Part shown: one piece after another, positions 34,910 through 43,307 of the stretch
Position numbering within the stretch: the stretch's first letter is position 1
Layout: every line of letters starts with the position of its first letter
NCBI GenBank assembly: GCA_020633055.1
Contig: JACKEJ010000004.1
Span: forward strand, 992,001-1,056,000
Origin: Sandaracinaceae bacterium
GTDB lineage: Bacteria > Myxococcota_A > Polyangia > Polyangiales > Houyiibacteriaceae
Length of the DNA: 64,000 nt
Direction: 5' to 3'
Notes under the pieces: generated by a model
Databases searched by the model: none
Told to the model about the DNA's origin: nothing
What the model saw: the letters and a program-made list of their open reading frames with translations, nothing else
Position numbers and translations under genes: made by a program

Positions 34910-35350
34910 ATGATCCACCACGACGTCTCACATTGGCCGCTGGCGGTCGTGCGGGTCGACTCGGTCCCCACCACGAAGGAGAACGTGCTCGCGTTCGTGA
35001 CGTCGCAGCGCGCCATGTTGGCTCGTCGCGAACCGTTCATCGAAGTCGCCGACGCGCTGGACGCCAGCGTCATCCCCGCGGTGGAGCGGCGCCTCTTGGC
35101 GGACTGGGTGAAGGAGTCCAACGACCAAGCCAAGCGCCTGTGTGTCGGCGTGGCAGTCCTGGTGTCCTCGCCCATCATCCGCGGCGCCATGAACGCCGTC
35201 CTGTGGATTCGCAGCCCCGAGTTTCCGCTGCACGTGTGCGCGACCGAGCACGAAGCGGTGACGTTCTTGAGCCGCGCGGCGGAGGACGACGGCCGCATCC
35301 CCGAGGCGCCCGCGTTGCTGCGCAGCTGGAGTCGCCGGCGTACGGGTTAG
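34910..35350 (+). CDS. STAS-like (SpoIIAA-like) domain protein
   Basis: 146 residues. The pattern of a short N-terminal strand (WPLAVVRVDSVP), a helix (ENVLAFVTSQRAMLARREPFIEVADA), then RLLADWVKESNDQAKRLCVGVAVLVSSPIIRGAMNAVLWI and a final strand-helix matches the SpoIIAA-like family seen in many Myxococcota. I recognise the family loosely. Possible role: protein-interaction or membrane-association module. It lies alone between the FMN-barrel gene and the MerR-GyrI gene. Confidence 0.55.
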   Translation: MIHHDVSHWPLAVVRVDSVPTTKENVLAFVTSQRAMLARREPFIEVADALDASVIPAVERRLLADWVKESNDQAKRLCVGVAVLVSSPIIRGAMNAVLWIRSPEFPLHVCATEHEAVTFLSRAAEDDGRIPEAPALLRSWSRRRTG

Positions 35351-35440
35351 AGCGCGCCGCCCCGACCTTCGCTCCGGACGCGCCTTGACCCTCCGGTTGG
35401 GGGAGGCCTCAGGCTCCTGGTCCAACCACGACACAGGTCC

Positions 35441-36262
35441 ATGTACACCATCGGCGAGTTCTCGAAGCTGACGGCCCTCACCGTCAAGACCCTGCACCAC
35501 TACCACGAGAAGGGGCTGCTCGCCCCGGCGCGCGTCGATCGGCAGAGCGGCTACCGCTACTACGATCGCGCGTCGGTCGAGCGAGCGCGGATCATCAAGC
35601 TGCTGCGCGGCCTCGATCTGTCGCTCGACGAGATCGGGCTCATCCTCGCGGAGTGCAAGGACGACGGCGACGCGCTCGAATTCCTAGAGCGTCACCGCCG
35701 CAGCATCGAGGTCAAGGTGCGCCGATACGAGGACATCCTGTCCGCCTTGGACCACGTCGTGGCTCACGAAAGGGAAGCCCAAGCCATGCTGAACCACGAA
35801 GCACACATCGAAGAGAAGCTCCTCCCCGCCCAGCTCGTCGCGGGCATCCGCGCGCACGGCCGCTACGACGCGTGCGGCGAGCGCTTCAAGCGGCTGGGGC
35901 GCGCCTACGGGTTCGCGCTGGCCGGCAAGCCCGGCAACCTCGTCTACGACGGGGAGTACAAGGAGGAGGACGCGGACTACGAGTCGTACTTTCCCATCAA
36001 GCGCCAGAAGCCCGCGGAGGGCATCGCCGTGCACGAGCTGCCCGAGACGCGCTGCCTGTGCCTCGTGCACAAGGGTCCGTACGACGAGATCTCGCGCACC
36101 TACGCGAAGCTACTGGACGCCCTCCACGAGCGCGGCCTCGTCGCCAGCACTCCGTCGCGCGAGGTGTACATCAAGGGGCCCGGCATGATCTTCAAGGGCA
36201 ACCCGCGGCGCTACCTGACCGAGGTGCAGATCCCGATCGTGGACGCGAGCTCAGCGCCCTGA
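35441..36262 (+). CDS. BmrR-type MerR regulator with GyrI-like effector domain
   Basis: 273 residues. MerR helix-turn-helix MYTIGEFSKLTALTVKTLHHYHEKGLL (1-27), the wing YRYYDRASVERARIIKLLRGLDLSLDEI, a coiled-coil dimer helix (about 80-115), and a C-terminal GyrI-like ligand domain (about 120-270) with RCLCLVHKGPYDEISRTYAKLLDALHERGL and YIKGP. Such proteins sense hydrophobic drugs or cations and activate efflux genes. No transporter is adjacent, so its targets are elsewhere. Confidence 0.9.
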   Translation: MYTIGEFSKLTALTVKTLHHYHEKGLLAPARVDRQSGYRYYDRASVERARIIKLLRGLDLSLDEIGLILAECKDDGDALEFLERHRRSIEVKVRRYEDILSALDHVVAHEREAQAMLNHEAHIEEKLLPAQLVAGIRAHGRYDACGERFKRLGRAYGFALAGKPGNLVYDGEYKEEDADYESYFPIKRQKPAEGIAVHELPETRCLCLVHKGPYDEISRTYAKLLDALHERGLVASTPSREVYIKGPGMIFKGNPRRYLTEVQIPIVDASSAP

Positions 36263-36460
36263 GGCCGGGCCATGGGTCCCGTGGCCGGGTCATGGGTCCC
36301 GTGGCCTGGGTCATGGGTCCCGTGACCCGTTTCCCTTGGCCCGTTTCCCGGGTCCCGGTTCCCGCGGCCCGGGTCCCGGTTCCCGCGGCCCGTTTCCCGG
36401 GTCCCGCGGCCCGTGGCCCGTGGCCCGTTTCCCGTTTCCCGTGGTCCGAGTTGCTCGGCT
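36263..36460. repeat. Low-complexity degenerate tandem repeats (GGTCCCGTGGCC / CCCGTTTCCC family)
   Basis: About 200 bp built almost entirely from the words GGGTCCCG, TGGCC, CATGGGTCCCGTGGCC and CCCGTTTCCCGG. The ATGGGTCCCGTGGCC-type unit occurs three times near 36270-36315, a CGGGTCCCGGTTCCCGCGGCC unit occurs twice near 36350-36390, and CCCGTTTCC recurs about five times. Unit length drifts from 12 to 23 bp. It is non-coding and may be a slippage-prone spacer after the MerR gene. Confidence 0.75.
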
Positions 36461-36675
36461 GAGCGCTGTTTGGGTTGGTGGCGCTTGGGCTTGCGGGGAG
36501 GTTTGGGACGCTTTGGGGCGGGCCGCGCGGTGAGGTCGGGGTAGCACGGTGCTCGCCCTGTCACGCCCGACCCTGCGGGTCGCTTTTCGTGCCGAAAAGT
36601 GCGGCGGGACAGGGCTGCGACTCCGTGCCGGGGGCGGGGTCACAGCGCGGCCCTACGCCGCAGAAAGGCCTTGGC
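36461..36675. other. Non-coding region with nested stem-loops before the four-helix-bundle gene
   Basis: No gene is supported from the end of the repeat array to 36675. The region 36555-36615 folds as an outer stem (36555-36567 with 36603-36615, 12 of 13 pairs) enclosing two hairpins: CGACCC-TGC-GGGTCG (36568-36582, sharing its last bases with the next stem) and CTTTTCG-TGC-CGAAAAG (36583-36599). The 36616-36670 stretch runs to the ribosome site (AGAAAGG). See findings. Confidence 0.6.
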
Positions 36676-37005
36676 ATGACACGTACGGAAGACCTCATCT
36701 TGTCCACCATCCGGGAGGCTACGCCGGTGATTCGCGTGATGGCGCGGCGGGCTCCGGATCTGGCTCGGCAGACCGAGCGGGCTCTGCACTCCGTGGCATT
36801 GCAGTACGCCGAGGGGGCGTACGCTCGGGGTGGCAACCGCGACGCGAAGCTTCAGGGAGCGTATGCCGAGGCGAAAGAGGCCATGACTGCCTTGCGGGTG
36901 GCCGTGGCTTGCGGGGCACTCACGGCGGAAGGCGCGCGGAGCACGCTCGATGGGCTGGACCACGTCGCGGCGGTGTTGCACCTGAAGCGCACGCGACCGC
37001 GCTGA
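36676..37005 (+). CDS. Four-helix-bundle protein (23S rRNA intervening-sequence family)
   Basis: 109 residues. The segments LARQTERALHSVALQYAEGAYARGGNRDAKLQGAYAEAKEAMTALRVAVACG match the four-helix-bundle/IVP family, originally named from genes inside intervening sequences of 23S rRNA, with a conserved E-G-x-x-R-G-G-N-R loop. The function is unknown; relatives include accessory proteins of diversity-generating retroelements. No rRNA or reverse transcriptase is near. Strong stem-loops lie on both sides (36555-36615 and 37013-37049). ATG 36676 chosen for the preceding AGAAAGG. Confidence 0.75.
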   Translation: MTRTEDLILSTIREATPVIRVMARRAPDLARQTERALHSVALQYAEGAYARGGNRDAKLQGAYAEAKEAMTALRVAVACGALTAEGARSTLDGLDHVAAVLHLKRTRPR

Positions 37006-37012
37006 AGGCGCG

Positions 37013-37049
37013 CTGGGTCGAGTCTGCCACCACGGTGGGCTCGACCCAG
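37013..37049. terminator. Stem-loop after the four-helix-bundle gene
   Basis: CTGGGTCGAG (37013-37022) pairs perfectly with CTCGACCCAG (37040-37049); inside is a second hairpin CCAC-CACG-GTGG (37027-37038). It begins eight bases after the stop codon. There is no T-run, so it would be a non-canonical terminator, mRNA end-stabiliser, or one end of a mobile/repeat unit. Confidence 0.55.
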
Positions 37050-37112
37050 AGCGGTCACGTCGCTGCGGTGCCCCTTCCGCCTGCGGGGCGCGGCCCTATA
37101 CGCTCCACGACC

Positions 37113-37937
37113 ATGACCGAGGGCCTGCTCGACGCGCGCATGGCGCGCCCCGACGACTACCCCCACTTCGTCCGGCTGGTGGAGGAGCTGGGGACCGGTG
37201 ACCCCGTGCCGCCTAGCGCGACGTGGCTAGCCGACTTCCGCCCGACCATGATCATGTTCGAGGACGAAGGGGCCGTCGTGGGCTACGTGTGGACGCACCC
37301 GCTCGAGCGCGTGGGCTACGTGCGCCACGTGGCGCTCGCGGCCACGCACCGCGGACGAGGCCTCGGTCGCGCGATGATGGGGGCCGCGGCGCGCTTCCTG
37401 CGCGAGCGCGGGTGCGCGGAGTGGTGCCTCAACGTGCGGCCCTCCAACACGCCGGCCGTGCGCCTCTACGAGCGCTGCGGCATGCGCACCCGTTACACGT
37501 CAGCCTCCCTCCACCTCCCATGGAGCATGCTCGACGCGCTCCCCGGCGACGGCGAGACGACCATCGCGTGCGCGATCGAACCTGCGGACGACGCGACGGT
37601 GGAGGCCACGTTCGCCCTACCGGCAGGTCAGCTAGCGCACGCGCGCGCACGCGTGAACCGCGCGCTCGTGGGCCTGCGCGACAGGTCGCCGGACGCGCCG
37701 TGGGTCGGGCTGGCTCAGTTCGACCCGACGTTTCCGGGCGCGGCCACGTTCCGCGTGCAGCGGCCCAGCCTGGCGAGGCCGCTGCTCGAAGCCCTGCTCC
37801 CGCTGCGGCGCCCCGAGCACGCCCACCTGCGCGTGAGGGTAGAAGACGACCAGGCGCTGGCTGAGTTTCTGTTGGCGCACGGGGGCACGCTCGTGGTGCA
37901 CACCCAGCACATGGCCGGGCCGCTCCCGCCGCCATAG
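37113..37937 (+). CDS. GNAT-family N-acetyltransferase
   Basis: 274 residues. GNAT core with VVGYVWTHPLERVGYVRHVALAATHRGRGLGRAMMGAAARFL (acetyl-CoA motif R/Q-x-x-G-x-G/A as RGRGLG) and NTPAVRLYERCGMR (about 30-130). The C-terminal half (140-274) has no recognised domain but contains weak repeats of GNAT-like strands. Substrate unknown. Convergent with the amino-acid permease gene. Confidence 0.82.
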   Translation: MTEGLLDARMARPDDYPHFVRLVEELGTGDPVPPSATWLADFRPTMIMFEDEGAVVGYVWTHPLERVGYVRHVALAATHRGRGLGRAMMGAAARFLRERGCAEWCLNVRPSNTPAVRLYERCGMRTRYTSASLHLPWSMLDALPGDGETTIACAIEPADDATVEATFALPAGQLAHARARVNRALVGLRDRSPDAPWVGLAQFDPTFPGAATFRVQRPSLARPLLEALLPLRRPEHAHLRVRVEDDQALAEFLLAHGGTLVVHTQHMAGPLPPP

Positions 37938-37959
37938 CCGACGTTCTGCACCTGCGCGG

Positions 37960-39249
37960 TTACCCCACTTGCACGGGGCCGCGTTGCTTCATCAGGGCCG
38001 CCTCGAGGACGAGGCACAGCGCGACGATGCCCCCGAGCCAATAGACCGAGATGGGGTTGTCGGCCCAGGTCTGCTTCAGGAGGATCACCAGCGCGGCCAG
38101 GCAGCCCACGCAGCCGAGGGCCGCGAGGGGGCGACGCGCGCCGACCTCGCGACCGAGGCGCAGCGCCGCCCCGTTGACGACCAAAAAGATGAACAGGAAG
38201 CCCGCGCTGCCGAGGATGGCGATGGCCTCGAGGTCGAGCAGGTTGGCGATGAGGAGCGCCAGGCCCGTCGTCAGCAAGACCCCCGCGACGGGCCGCGACC
38301 AGGTCTGGCGCTGCACCAGCTCGGGCAGCTCGCGCTCCTGCGCCAGCGCGTAGCCCAGCCGCGCATTGCCATAGATCGTCGCGTTGATCGCGGAGAGGGT
38401 GGCCATCAGCGCCGAGACGGACACGATCACGAACCCCGCTTCCCCCAGCGCTGGGCGCGCGGCGGCCGCCAGCGCGTAGTCCTTAGCCTCGAGGATCCTG
38501 TCCTCGCCCACCGAGCCGACCGTGACCACTGCGAGCGCCACGTAGAGAAGCAGCACGAAGAGCACCGCCACGTGCAGGGCGCGCGGGAGGTTCGTCTTGG
38601 GGTCCTCCACGTCGTCCCCCGAGTTCGCGATCAGCTCGAAGCCCTCGTACGCCACGAAGATGACCATGCCGCCCGCGATGGTCGTGCCCCAGCCGGGCCA
38701 CGTGCTGGGCGAGAGGCGCGCGACGTCCACGCTGGTCGCGCCCGCCAGGGCCACCACCACCAACAGCGCCAGCTTCACCACCACCACGACGGTCTCGCTC
38801 TTGGCGATCAAGCTCGCGTCCAACAAGTTGAGGGCGGCGGGCACCACGATGCCGATCGAGATCAGCGCGTGCTGGAACAGCGGCTCCTCGAACACGCCGC
38901 CCGACGGGAAGAACGTCCGCGCGTAGGAGCCGAAGGCCGCGGCGTAGAGGGCGATGGTGACCAGGTAGTTCACCCACAGGAACAGGTTGGTGGCGCCCGT
39001 GGTCAGGTGGTGCCCGAAGGCCTGGTGGACGAACACCACGGTGCCGCCCGAGCTGGGGTACGCCGCGGACAAGCGCGCGTAGCTCTCGGCCGTGAGGACG
39101 GCGATCACCCCCGCCACGACGAACGCGATGGGCGTAGCCCCGTGGGCCATGCTGACGGCCGTCCCGAGCACCGCGAAGATGCCGCCCCCGACCATGCCAC
39201 CCACGCCGATGGCCGCAGCACCGACCCAACCCATCTTCTCGTTCGCCAT
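37960..39249 (-). CDS. APC-superfamily amino-acid permease
   Basis: 429 residues, about 12 membrane segments. The first has GGMVGGGIFAVLGTAVSMAHG (17-38), the unwound-helix glycine motif of APC transporters; IFVAYEGFELIANSGDDVEDPKTNLPRAL is the conserved segment of TM6 and its loop. It imports an amino acid or amine by cation symport or exchange; specificity unknown. Divergent from the outer-membrane protein gene with 207 bp between them. Confidence 0.9.
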   Translation of the reverse strand: MANEKMGWVGAAAIGVGGMVGGGIFAVLGTAVSMAHGATPIAFVVAGVIAVLTAESYARLSAAYPSSGGTVVFVHQAFGHHLTTGATNLFLWVNYLVTIALYAAAFGSYARTFFPSGGVFEEPLFQHALISIGIVVPAALNLLDASLIAKSETVVVVVKLALLVVVALAGATSVDVARLSPSTWPGWGTTIAGGMVIFVAYEGFELIANSGDDVEDPKTNLPRALHVAVLFVLLLYVALAVVTVGSVGEDRILEAKDYALAAAARPALGEAGFVIVSVSALMATLSAINATIYGNARLGYALAQERELPELVQRQTWSRPVAGVLLTTGLALLIANLLDLEAIAILGSAGFLFIFLVVNGAALRLGREVGARRPLAALGCVGCLAALVILLKQTWADNPISVYWLGGIVALCLVLEAALMKQRGPVQVG

Positions 39250-39456
39250 GTTCCGAGAGGACTACCACAGCACGACCCATGGAAATGTGAGCTACCACCC
39301 ACATTGGAGCCGCACATAGGACGATGTTGGGATCTTGTCCTGAGCGATGGGCCGTGCCAGAACGAAGGCCCCCCCAACGCTGACACCTTGGTACCTACGC
39401 CCTCGCATCGCTTCACGCGGGACGCGTGGCCGCCGCGCCGCAGACTCGATCGACCT
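39250..39456. other. Divergent promoter region of the permease and outer-membrane protein genes
   Basis: 207 bp with no supported gene. It contains TTGGTACCTACG at 39389-39400, 11 of 12 identical to CTGGTACCTACG in front of the PNPOx-GNAT gene (50800-50811). This is noted only as a shared word. Confidence 0.4.
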
Positions 39457-40224
39457 ATGACTGCATCATCATCGCTCAAACTCTCGGCCCTCGTGGCCAC
39501 CGTGGCGCTCCTCGCGCCGCACAACGCCCTCGCCGACGAGCCCCCCGACCTGTCGCCAGAAGCCGTCGCTCAAGAGGGTGGAGCGGAGGGTGATGTCGCG
39601 GCCGCCCCCACCGAGGGCGAAGAAGCCGAGGAGTCCGACGGGCCGAGCCGGCGCGACACGCGCGTGAAGGACCACGCGCTGGGCTTCGGCTACTACTTCA
39701 CCCACATGCAGTGGGCCAACCGCGAGACGGGCGCGACGCCGCAGGTGAACTACCACGCGATGGCCGTGCGCTACGCCTACTACATCGGCCAGGGCGAGGG
39801 CTTCGGCTTCATGATCAACGCAGCGGCTACGGTCCCCTCCGCCGCCCGCCAGTCCGGCGTCACCAGCAACCCCGCGACCAACGGCCGCTACAACTTGCTG
39901 CAGACGTACGACCGCCACCTTGGCTTCGACATCAACTTCATGGCGGGCACACACCGTCGCCTGACCGACGACCTGGTGGCCATCGCCGGGCTCGGTCTGC
40001 ACGTCGGCATGCTCAAGCTGAACGACGACGACCTCTCGATCCACGAGTACATCGCCATCGGCGCGGGCGGCTCCTTCTCGCTGCGCTACTCGGTGTCGGA
40101 GATCCTGACCGTGGGCGCGGACGCGAACGTCTCGCTCGACTTCCGCGACGCGGTCAAGCACCGCAACGCGCTCGACTACGCCCTCAACATCGGCCTCACC
40201 GCCACCATTGGTCTGACGTTCTGA
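39457..40224 (+). CDS. Outer-membrane beta-barrel protein
   Basis: 255 residues. Signal peptide (LVATVALLAPHNALA), an acidic linker of about 45 residues, then alternating amphipathic strands: HALGFGYYFTHMQWAN, AMAVRYAYYIGQGEGFGFMINAAA, HLGFDINFMAG, VAIAGLGLHVGML, IAIGAGGSFSLRYSV, ALNIGLTATIGLTF. The last residue is Phe, as expected of BAM substrates. Probably an 8- to 10-stranded barrel of unknown role. It overlaps or abuts the lipoprotein gene downstream, so they may form one envelope unit. Confidence 0.82.
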   Translation: MTASSSLKLSALVATVALLAPHNALADEPPDLSPEAVAQEGGAEGDVAAAPTEGEEAEESDGPSRRDTRVKDHALGFGYYFTHMQWANRETGATPQVNYHAMAVRYAYYIGQGEGFGFMINAAATVPSAARQSGVTSNPATNGRYNLLQTYDRHLGFDINFMAGTHRRLTDDLVAIAGLGLHVGMLKLNDDDLSIHEYIAIGAGGSFSLRYSVSEILTVGADANVSLDFRDAVKHRNALDYALNIGLTATIGLTF

Positions 40225-40256
40225 TGTCGGTTCAAGAAAGCCTCACGAGGTCCCCC

Positions 40257-41426
40257 ATGTCCCGCGCGCTCATCTCCCTGTCCCTGGTGCTGACCCTCCA
40301 CCTGCTGCTCGGGTGCGACACCTCGGGTATCCACCCCATCGGGCAGATCCTGGACGTCACGCCCAACTGCGACCCGCTCAACGACGCCAACCACACCACC
40401 TGGCTGCGCACCATGCAGAACAGCGCGGGTGAGCCCATCGGCACCGAGGTGCTGGTGTTCGGCTTCGACCCCGAGGCGCCGCCCGCGCCGCGTGGTGGGT
40501 CGCACTGCATGCAGCGCATCAAGGTCTACCGCAGCACCACCACCGAGGGGCACTTCGGCGTGGTCAACCTCAGCGCCGTCGGCGAGGGCACGCACACCGA
40601 GGGCGTGCGCTGCAGCTTCCCGCAGGAGCCCGGGCGCAACGTGCTCCGTCGGCGCGGCGCGCAGTGCTACGAGCTCGGCTTCCGCGGCTACATCGACCGC
40701 CAGTTCTCGTTCGCGATGTCGGGGGACATCCTCGAGGTGAGCTGGGCCGAGGACGAGGCCGACCTGCTGGAGGAGGACTTCACGGACAACGTCCTGCGGG
40801 CGCCCGAGATGAGCGACCGCGTCCCCGCTGGCACCTACCGCTACATGTCGGTGGGAGACGTGGTGGCCTCCATCAACACGACGCCGACCGCCACCCTCGA
40901 GGACGCGACGGCCGTGTTCCAGCTGTACAACCTCGCGCTGCTCACGTCCCAGACCCGACTGGCCGGCTTCGGCTCGGGCGGCATGACGCAGTACCTCAAC
41001 TCCACGTCCGCGTTCGTCGGACTGATCGGGTCGGAGTTCACGGTGAACGTGGTGAACGTGCTCAACCCTCGCACCACCATCCACTACGCCAGCTTCCAGG
41101 ACCTCACCGGGCTCATCGTGGGTGCCCCCGAGGGCGAAGACCAGATCACGGTGGTCAACGCCGGAGGCAACGGTGGCATGGAGGGCTCGCTCTCGTACTA
41201 CCTGCTCGCCGACCGGACGAACCCCGCGAGCGCCGTCGAGGGCGATCTCGACTACAGCGACGTCGAGATCAACTCGGGCTTCGGCAACGCCGGGACGTAC
41301 CACCTGACCATCGACTCGGCGGGCGCCACCTTCGACCTGCCCGTGGCAGACCAGATCGAGTACGACGAGACCCTGCCCGGCTTCGGCCACTTCGACATGA
41401 GCCCCATCCTCCCGGTCGACCTCTGA
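40257..41426 (+). CDS. Lipoprotein of unknown function
   Basis: 389 residues. Lipobox LLLGC (Cys20) and GAGG nine bases before ATG 40257 favour this start; an ATG at 40224 that overlaps the barrel-gene stop (TGATG) would add 11 residues. The mature domain contains HCMQRIKVYRSTTTEGHFGVVNLSAV, CSFPQEPGRNVLRRRGAQCYELG and AGTYRYMSVGDVVASINTTPTATLED. No family recognised; mostly beta predicted by eye. Likely partner of the preceding outer-membrane protein. Confidence 0.7.
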   Translation: MSRALISLSLVLTLHLLLGCDTSGIHPIGQILDVTPNCDPLNDANHTTWLRTMQNSAGEPIGTEVLVFGFDPEAPPAPRGGSHCMQRIKVYRSTTTEGHFGVVNLSAVGEGTHTEGVRCSFPQEPGRNVLRRRGAQCYELGFRGYIDRQFSFAMSGDILEVSWAEDEADLLEEDFTDNVLRAPEMSDRVPAGTYRYMSVGDVVASINTTPTATLEDATAVFQLYNLALLTSQTRLAGFGSGGMTQYLNSTSAFVGLIGSEFTVNVVNVLNPRTTIHYASFQDLTGLIVGAPEGEDQITVVNAGGNGGMEGSLSYYLLADRTNPASAVEGDLDYSDVEINSGFGNAGTYHLTIDSAGATFDLPVADQIEYDETLPGFGHFDMSPILPVDL

Positions 41427-41431
41427 GCGAC

Positions 41432-41467
41432 GCGCCCGGCCCGCCTCCACAGGTGGTGCTCGGGCGC
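41432..41467. terminator. Hairpin between convergent genes
   Basis: GCGCCCG (41432-41438) pairs with CGGGCGC (41461-41467); an inner CCAC-AG-GTGG-like pairing (41447-41456) adds to it. It lies between the lipoprotein stop (41426) and the symporter stop (41485), where a bidirectional terminator is expected. No T-run. Confidence 0.45.
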
Positions 41468-41484
41468 GAGCGGCGCGGGGTCGG

Positions 41485-42909
41485 CTACGCGTCGGGTGTC
41501 GCGGACGCGCGCGCCGCCTCGACCGCCCTGGCAACGACCCACACCAACGCCGCCGCGGCCACGCCGGGCAGCACCTCGTAGAGCTGCCCGGACAGGCCCA
41601 GCAGGTACCACGCGCTGGTGGTCGCGAGGCCCGCGGTCATCATCAGCAGGCCGCGCCCATCGCCGACGCGCCCTCCGAACAGGCGTACCACCAGCACGGG
41701 CCCCAGCGTGGCGGCGAGCACGGACCACGCGATGAGCACCAGGCGGAACACGCTCTCGTCGGCGTTCAATGCGACGGCCAGCGCGAGGGCGCACACGGCC
41801 AGCGTCGCGAGCTTGGACGCCCGGCGGCTGTCGCGGTGCTTCGGCCAGACATCCTGGGTGACGGCCGCCGAGCAGGCCAGCACCTGAGAGTCGGCGGTGG
41901 ACATGGTCGCGGCGAACAGCCCCGCCAGCACGAGGCCGACCACCACTTGCGGGAGCAGCGCGCGGGAGAGCTCTGGCAGCGCCAGCTCGCCCACCGACGC
42001 CACGGTGGAGCTGCCCAGCTCGGGCAGGATCACGCGCGCGTACAGCCCGGCCAGCACCGCGAGCACGCTGAACGGCACGAACCAAGCGAAGTACACGCGG
42101 CGCATGGGCGCGATGTCGTCGACCGAGCGCAGGCTCATGGTGCGTACCACGATGTGCGGCTGACCAACCGCGCCGAAGCCGCCCAACACGAACGCCAACA
42201 GGTAGGGGGCCCAGCCGAAGCGTGGCTGCGCGGGCCACCACTGCACCAACGCAGGGTCGATGTCGCGCAGCATGGCGAGCAACGCGGCGGGCGAGCCCAC
42301 CTCGGCCCACGCGAAGCCCACCAGCACCAGCATGGCCCCCAACATCACGAACGACTGCGCCACGTCGGTCCAGATGGACGCGCGGATGCCGCCCGCCACG
42401 CTGTACAGCAGCACGATCACCGCGCCGATCAACGCGCCCGCCCACATGGGCCATCCCAAGAGCACGTGCAGCGCGAGGCTGCCCGCGTTCAGCTGCGCGG
42501 CGGCGTAGACGCTCAGGAAGGTGAAGGTCAGCAGCCCGCCCGCGACGAGCACCGCACGGTCCACCGCGCCGTCGCCGCGCGTGGCGATCAGGCGCGGCAG
42601 CGAGGCGACCTCGAGGCGCCCCGAGCGCTCACGGATGCGGCGCTGCGCGACCAGCCACGCGCTCAGGTCCCCCAACAGCCACGCGATCTGAAAGGACACG
42701 GCCTCGAGACCGGAGCTGTAGGCGTAGCCCAGCAGCCCCACGAACATGAAGCCACTGTTGTTGGTGGCCACCGCCGAGAGCCCCGCCAGCCAGGGGTGCA
42801 CGTCGCGCCCCGCCAACAGGTAGTCCTCCACGCTGTCCGACGCGCGCGTCGACGCCAAGGCGCCGATGAGCGTGAAGCCCAACAGCGCCGCGATGAAGCC
42901 CAGCCACAC
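41485..42909 (-). CDS. Sodium/solute symporter (SSS family), last gene of the ectoine cluster
   Basis: 474 residues with about 13 membrane segments. Features of the PutP/SSS family: VEDYLLAGRDVHPWLAGLSAVATNNSGFMFVGLLGYAY in TM2, SVAGGIRASIWTDVAQ, GGFGAVGQPHIVVR and LAGLFAATMSTADSQVLACSAAVTQD (sodium-site helix). GTG start seven bases after the ectC stop. Being in the ectoine operon it probably imports a compatible solute such as proline or ectoine under salt stress. Confidence 0.88.
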   Translation of the reverse strand: MWLGFIAALLGFTLIGALASTRASDSVEDYLLAGRDVHPWLAGLSAVATNNSGFMFVGLLGYAYSSGLEAVSFQIAWLLGDLSAWLVAQRRIRERSGRLEVASLPRLIATRGDGAVDRAVLVAGGLLTFTFLSVYAAAQLNAGSLALHVLLGWPMWAGALIGAVIVLLYSVAGGIRASIWTDVAQSFVMLGAMLVLVGFAWAEVGSPAALLAMLRDIDPALVQWWPAQPRFGWAPYLLAFVLGGFGAVGQPHIVVRTMSLRSVDDIAPMRRVYFAWFVPFSVLAVLAGLYARVILPELGSSTVASVGELALPELSRALLPQVVVGLVLAGLFAATMSTADSQVLACSAAVTQDVWPKHRDSRRASKLATLAVCALALAVALNADESVFRLVLIAWSVLAATLGPVLVVRLFGGRVGDGRGLLMMTAGLATTSAWYLLGLSGQLYEVLPGVAAAALVWVVARAVEAARASATPDA

Positions 42910-42915
42910 GCCGCG

Positions 42916-43305
42916 TCAGTCGGCGGGGGGCGGCGGGTAGGCGCCGTCGGCGTCGTGCGTCTCGCGCCCGGTCACCGGCGGGTTGAAGACGCACACCATG
43001 CGCATCGCGGTCTCGGCGTGGAGCACGTGCTTGTCGTGCTTGTCGAGCGCGTACACGGTGCCCGCCTCGATCGGCCACTCGCGGCCGTCCTCGACCGTCA
43101 CGACCTTGCCCTTGCCCTCGATGCAGTAGACCGCCTCGAGGTGGTGCCGGTACCAGAGCGGCGTGGCCGTGCCCGCGTGGATGATGGTGTCGTGCAGGGA
43201 GTACCCCATGTTGTCGTCGGCCAGCAGCAGGCGCCGGCTGTTCCAGGTCTCCCCGTGCACGTCCTGGGGTCCCCCGATGATGTCGTTCAGTCGTACGGTC
43301 TTCAT
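42916..43305 (-). CDS. ectC: Ectoine synthase
   Basis: 129 residues, the usual EctC length. Cupin pattern: WNSRRLLLADDNMGYSLHDTIIHAGTATPLWYRHHLEAVYCIEGKGKV, and HDKHVLHAETAMRMVCVFNPP at the C-terminus. It cyclises N-gamma-acetyl-diaminobutyrate to ectoine. ATG 43305 has GGAG six bases upstream and starts four bases after the ectB stop region; a GTG at 43311 is the alternative. Confidence 0.96.
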   Translation of the reverse strand: MKTVRLNDIIGGPQDVHGETWNSRRLLLADDNMGYSLHDTIIHAGTATPLWYRHHLEAVYCIEGKGKVVTVEDGREWPIEAGTVYALDKHDKHVLHAETAMRMVCVFNPPVTGRETHDADGAYPPPPAD

Positions 43306-43307
43306 GA

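Noticed and set aside
37969..39456. Plus-strand open frame opposite the permease, joined to the outer-membrane protein frame
   Set aside because: Only the part from 39457 encodes a signal peptide and barrel. The rest is antisense to a convincing permease.
37969..41534. Minus-strand open frame at 40176-41534
   Set aside because: Shadow of the lipoprotein at 40257. The plus-strand frame has a lipobox and a ribosome site.
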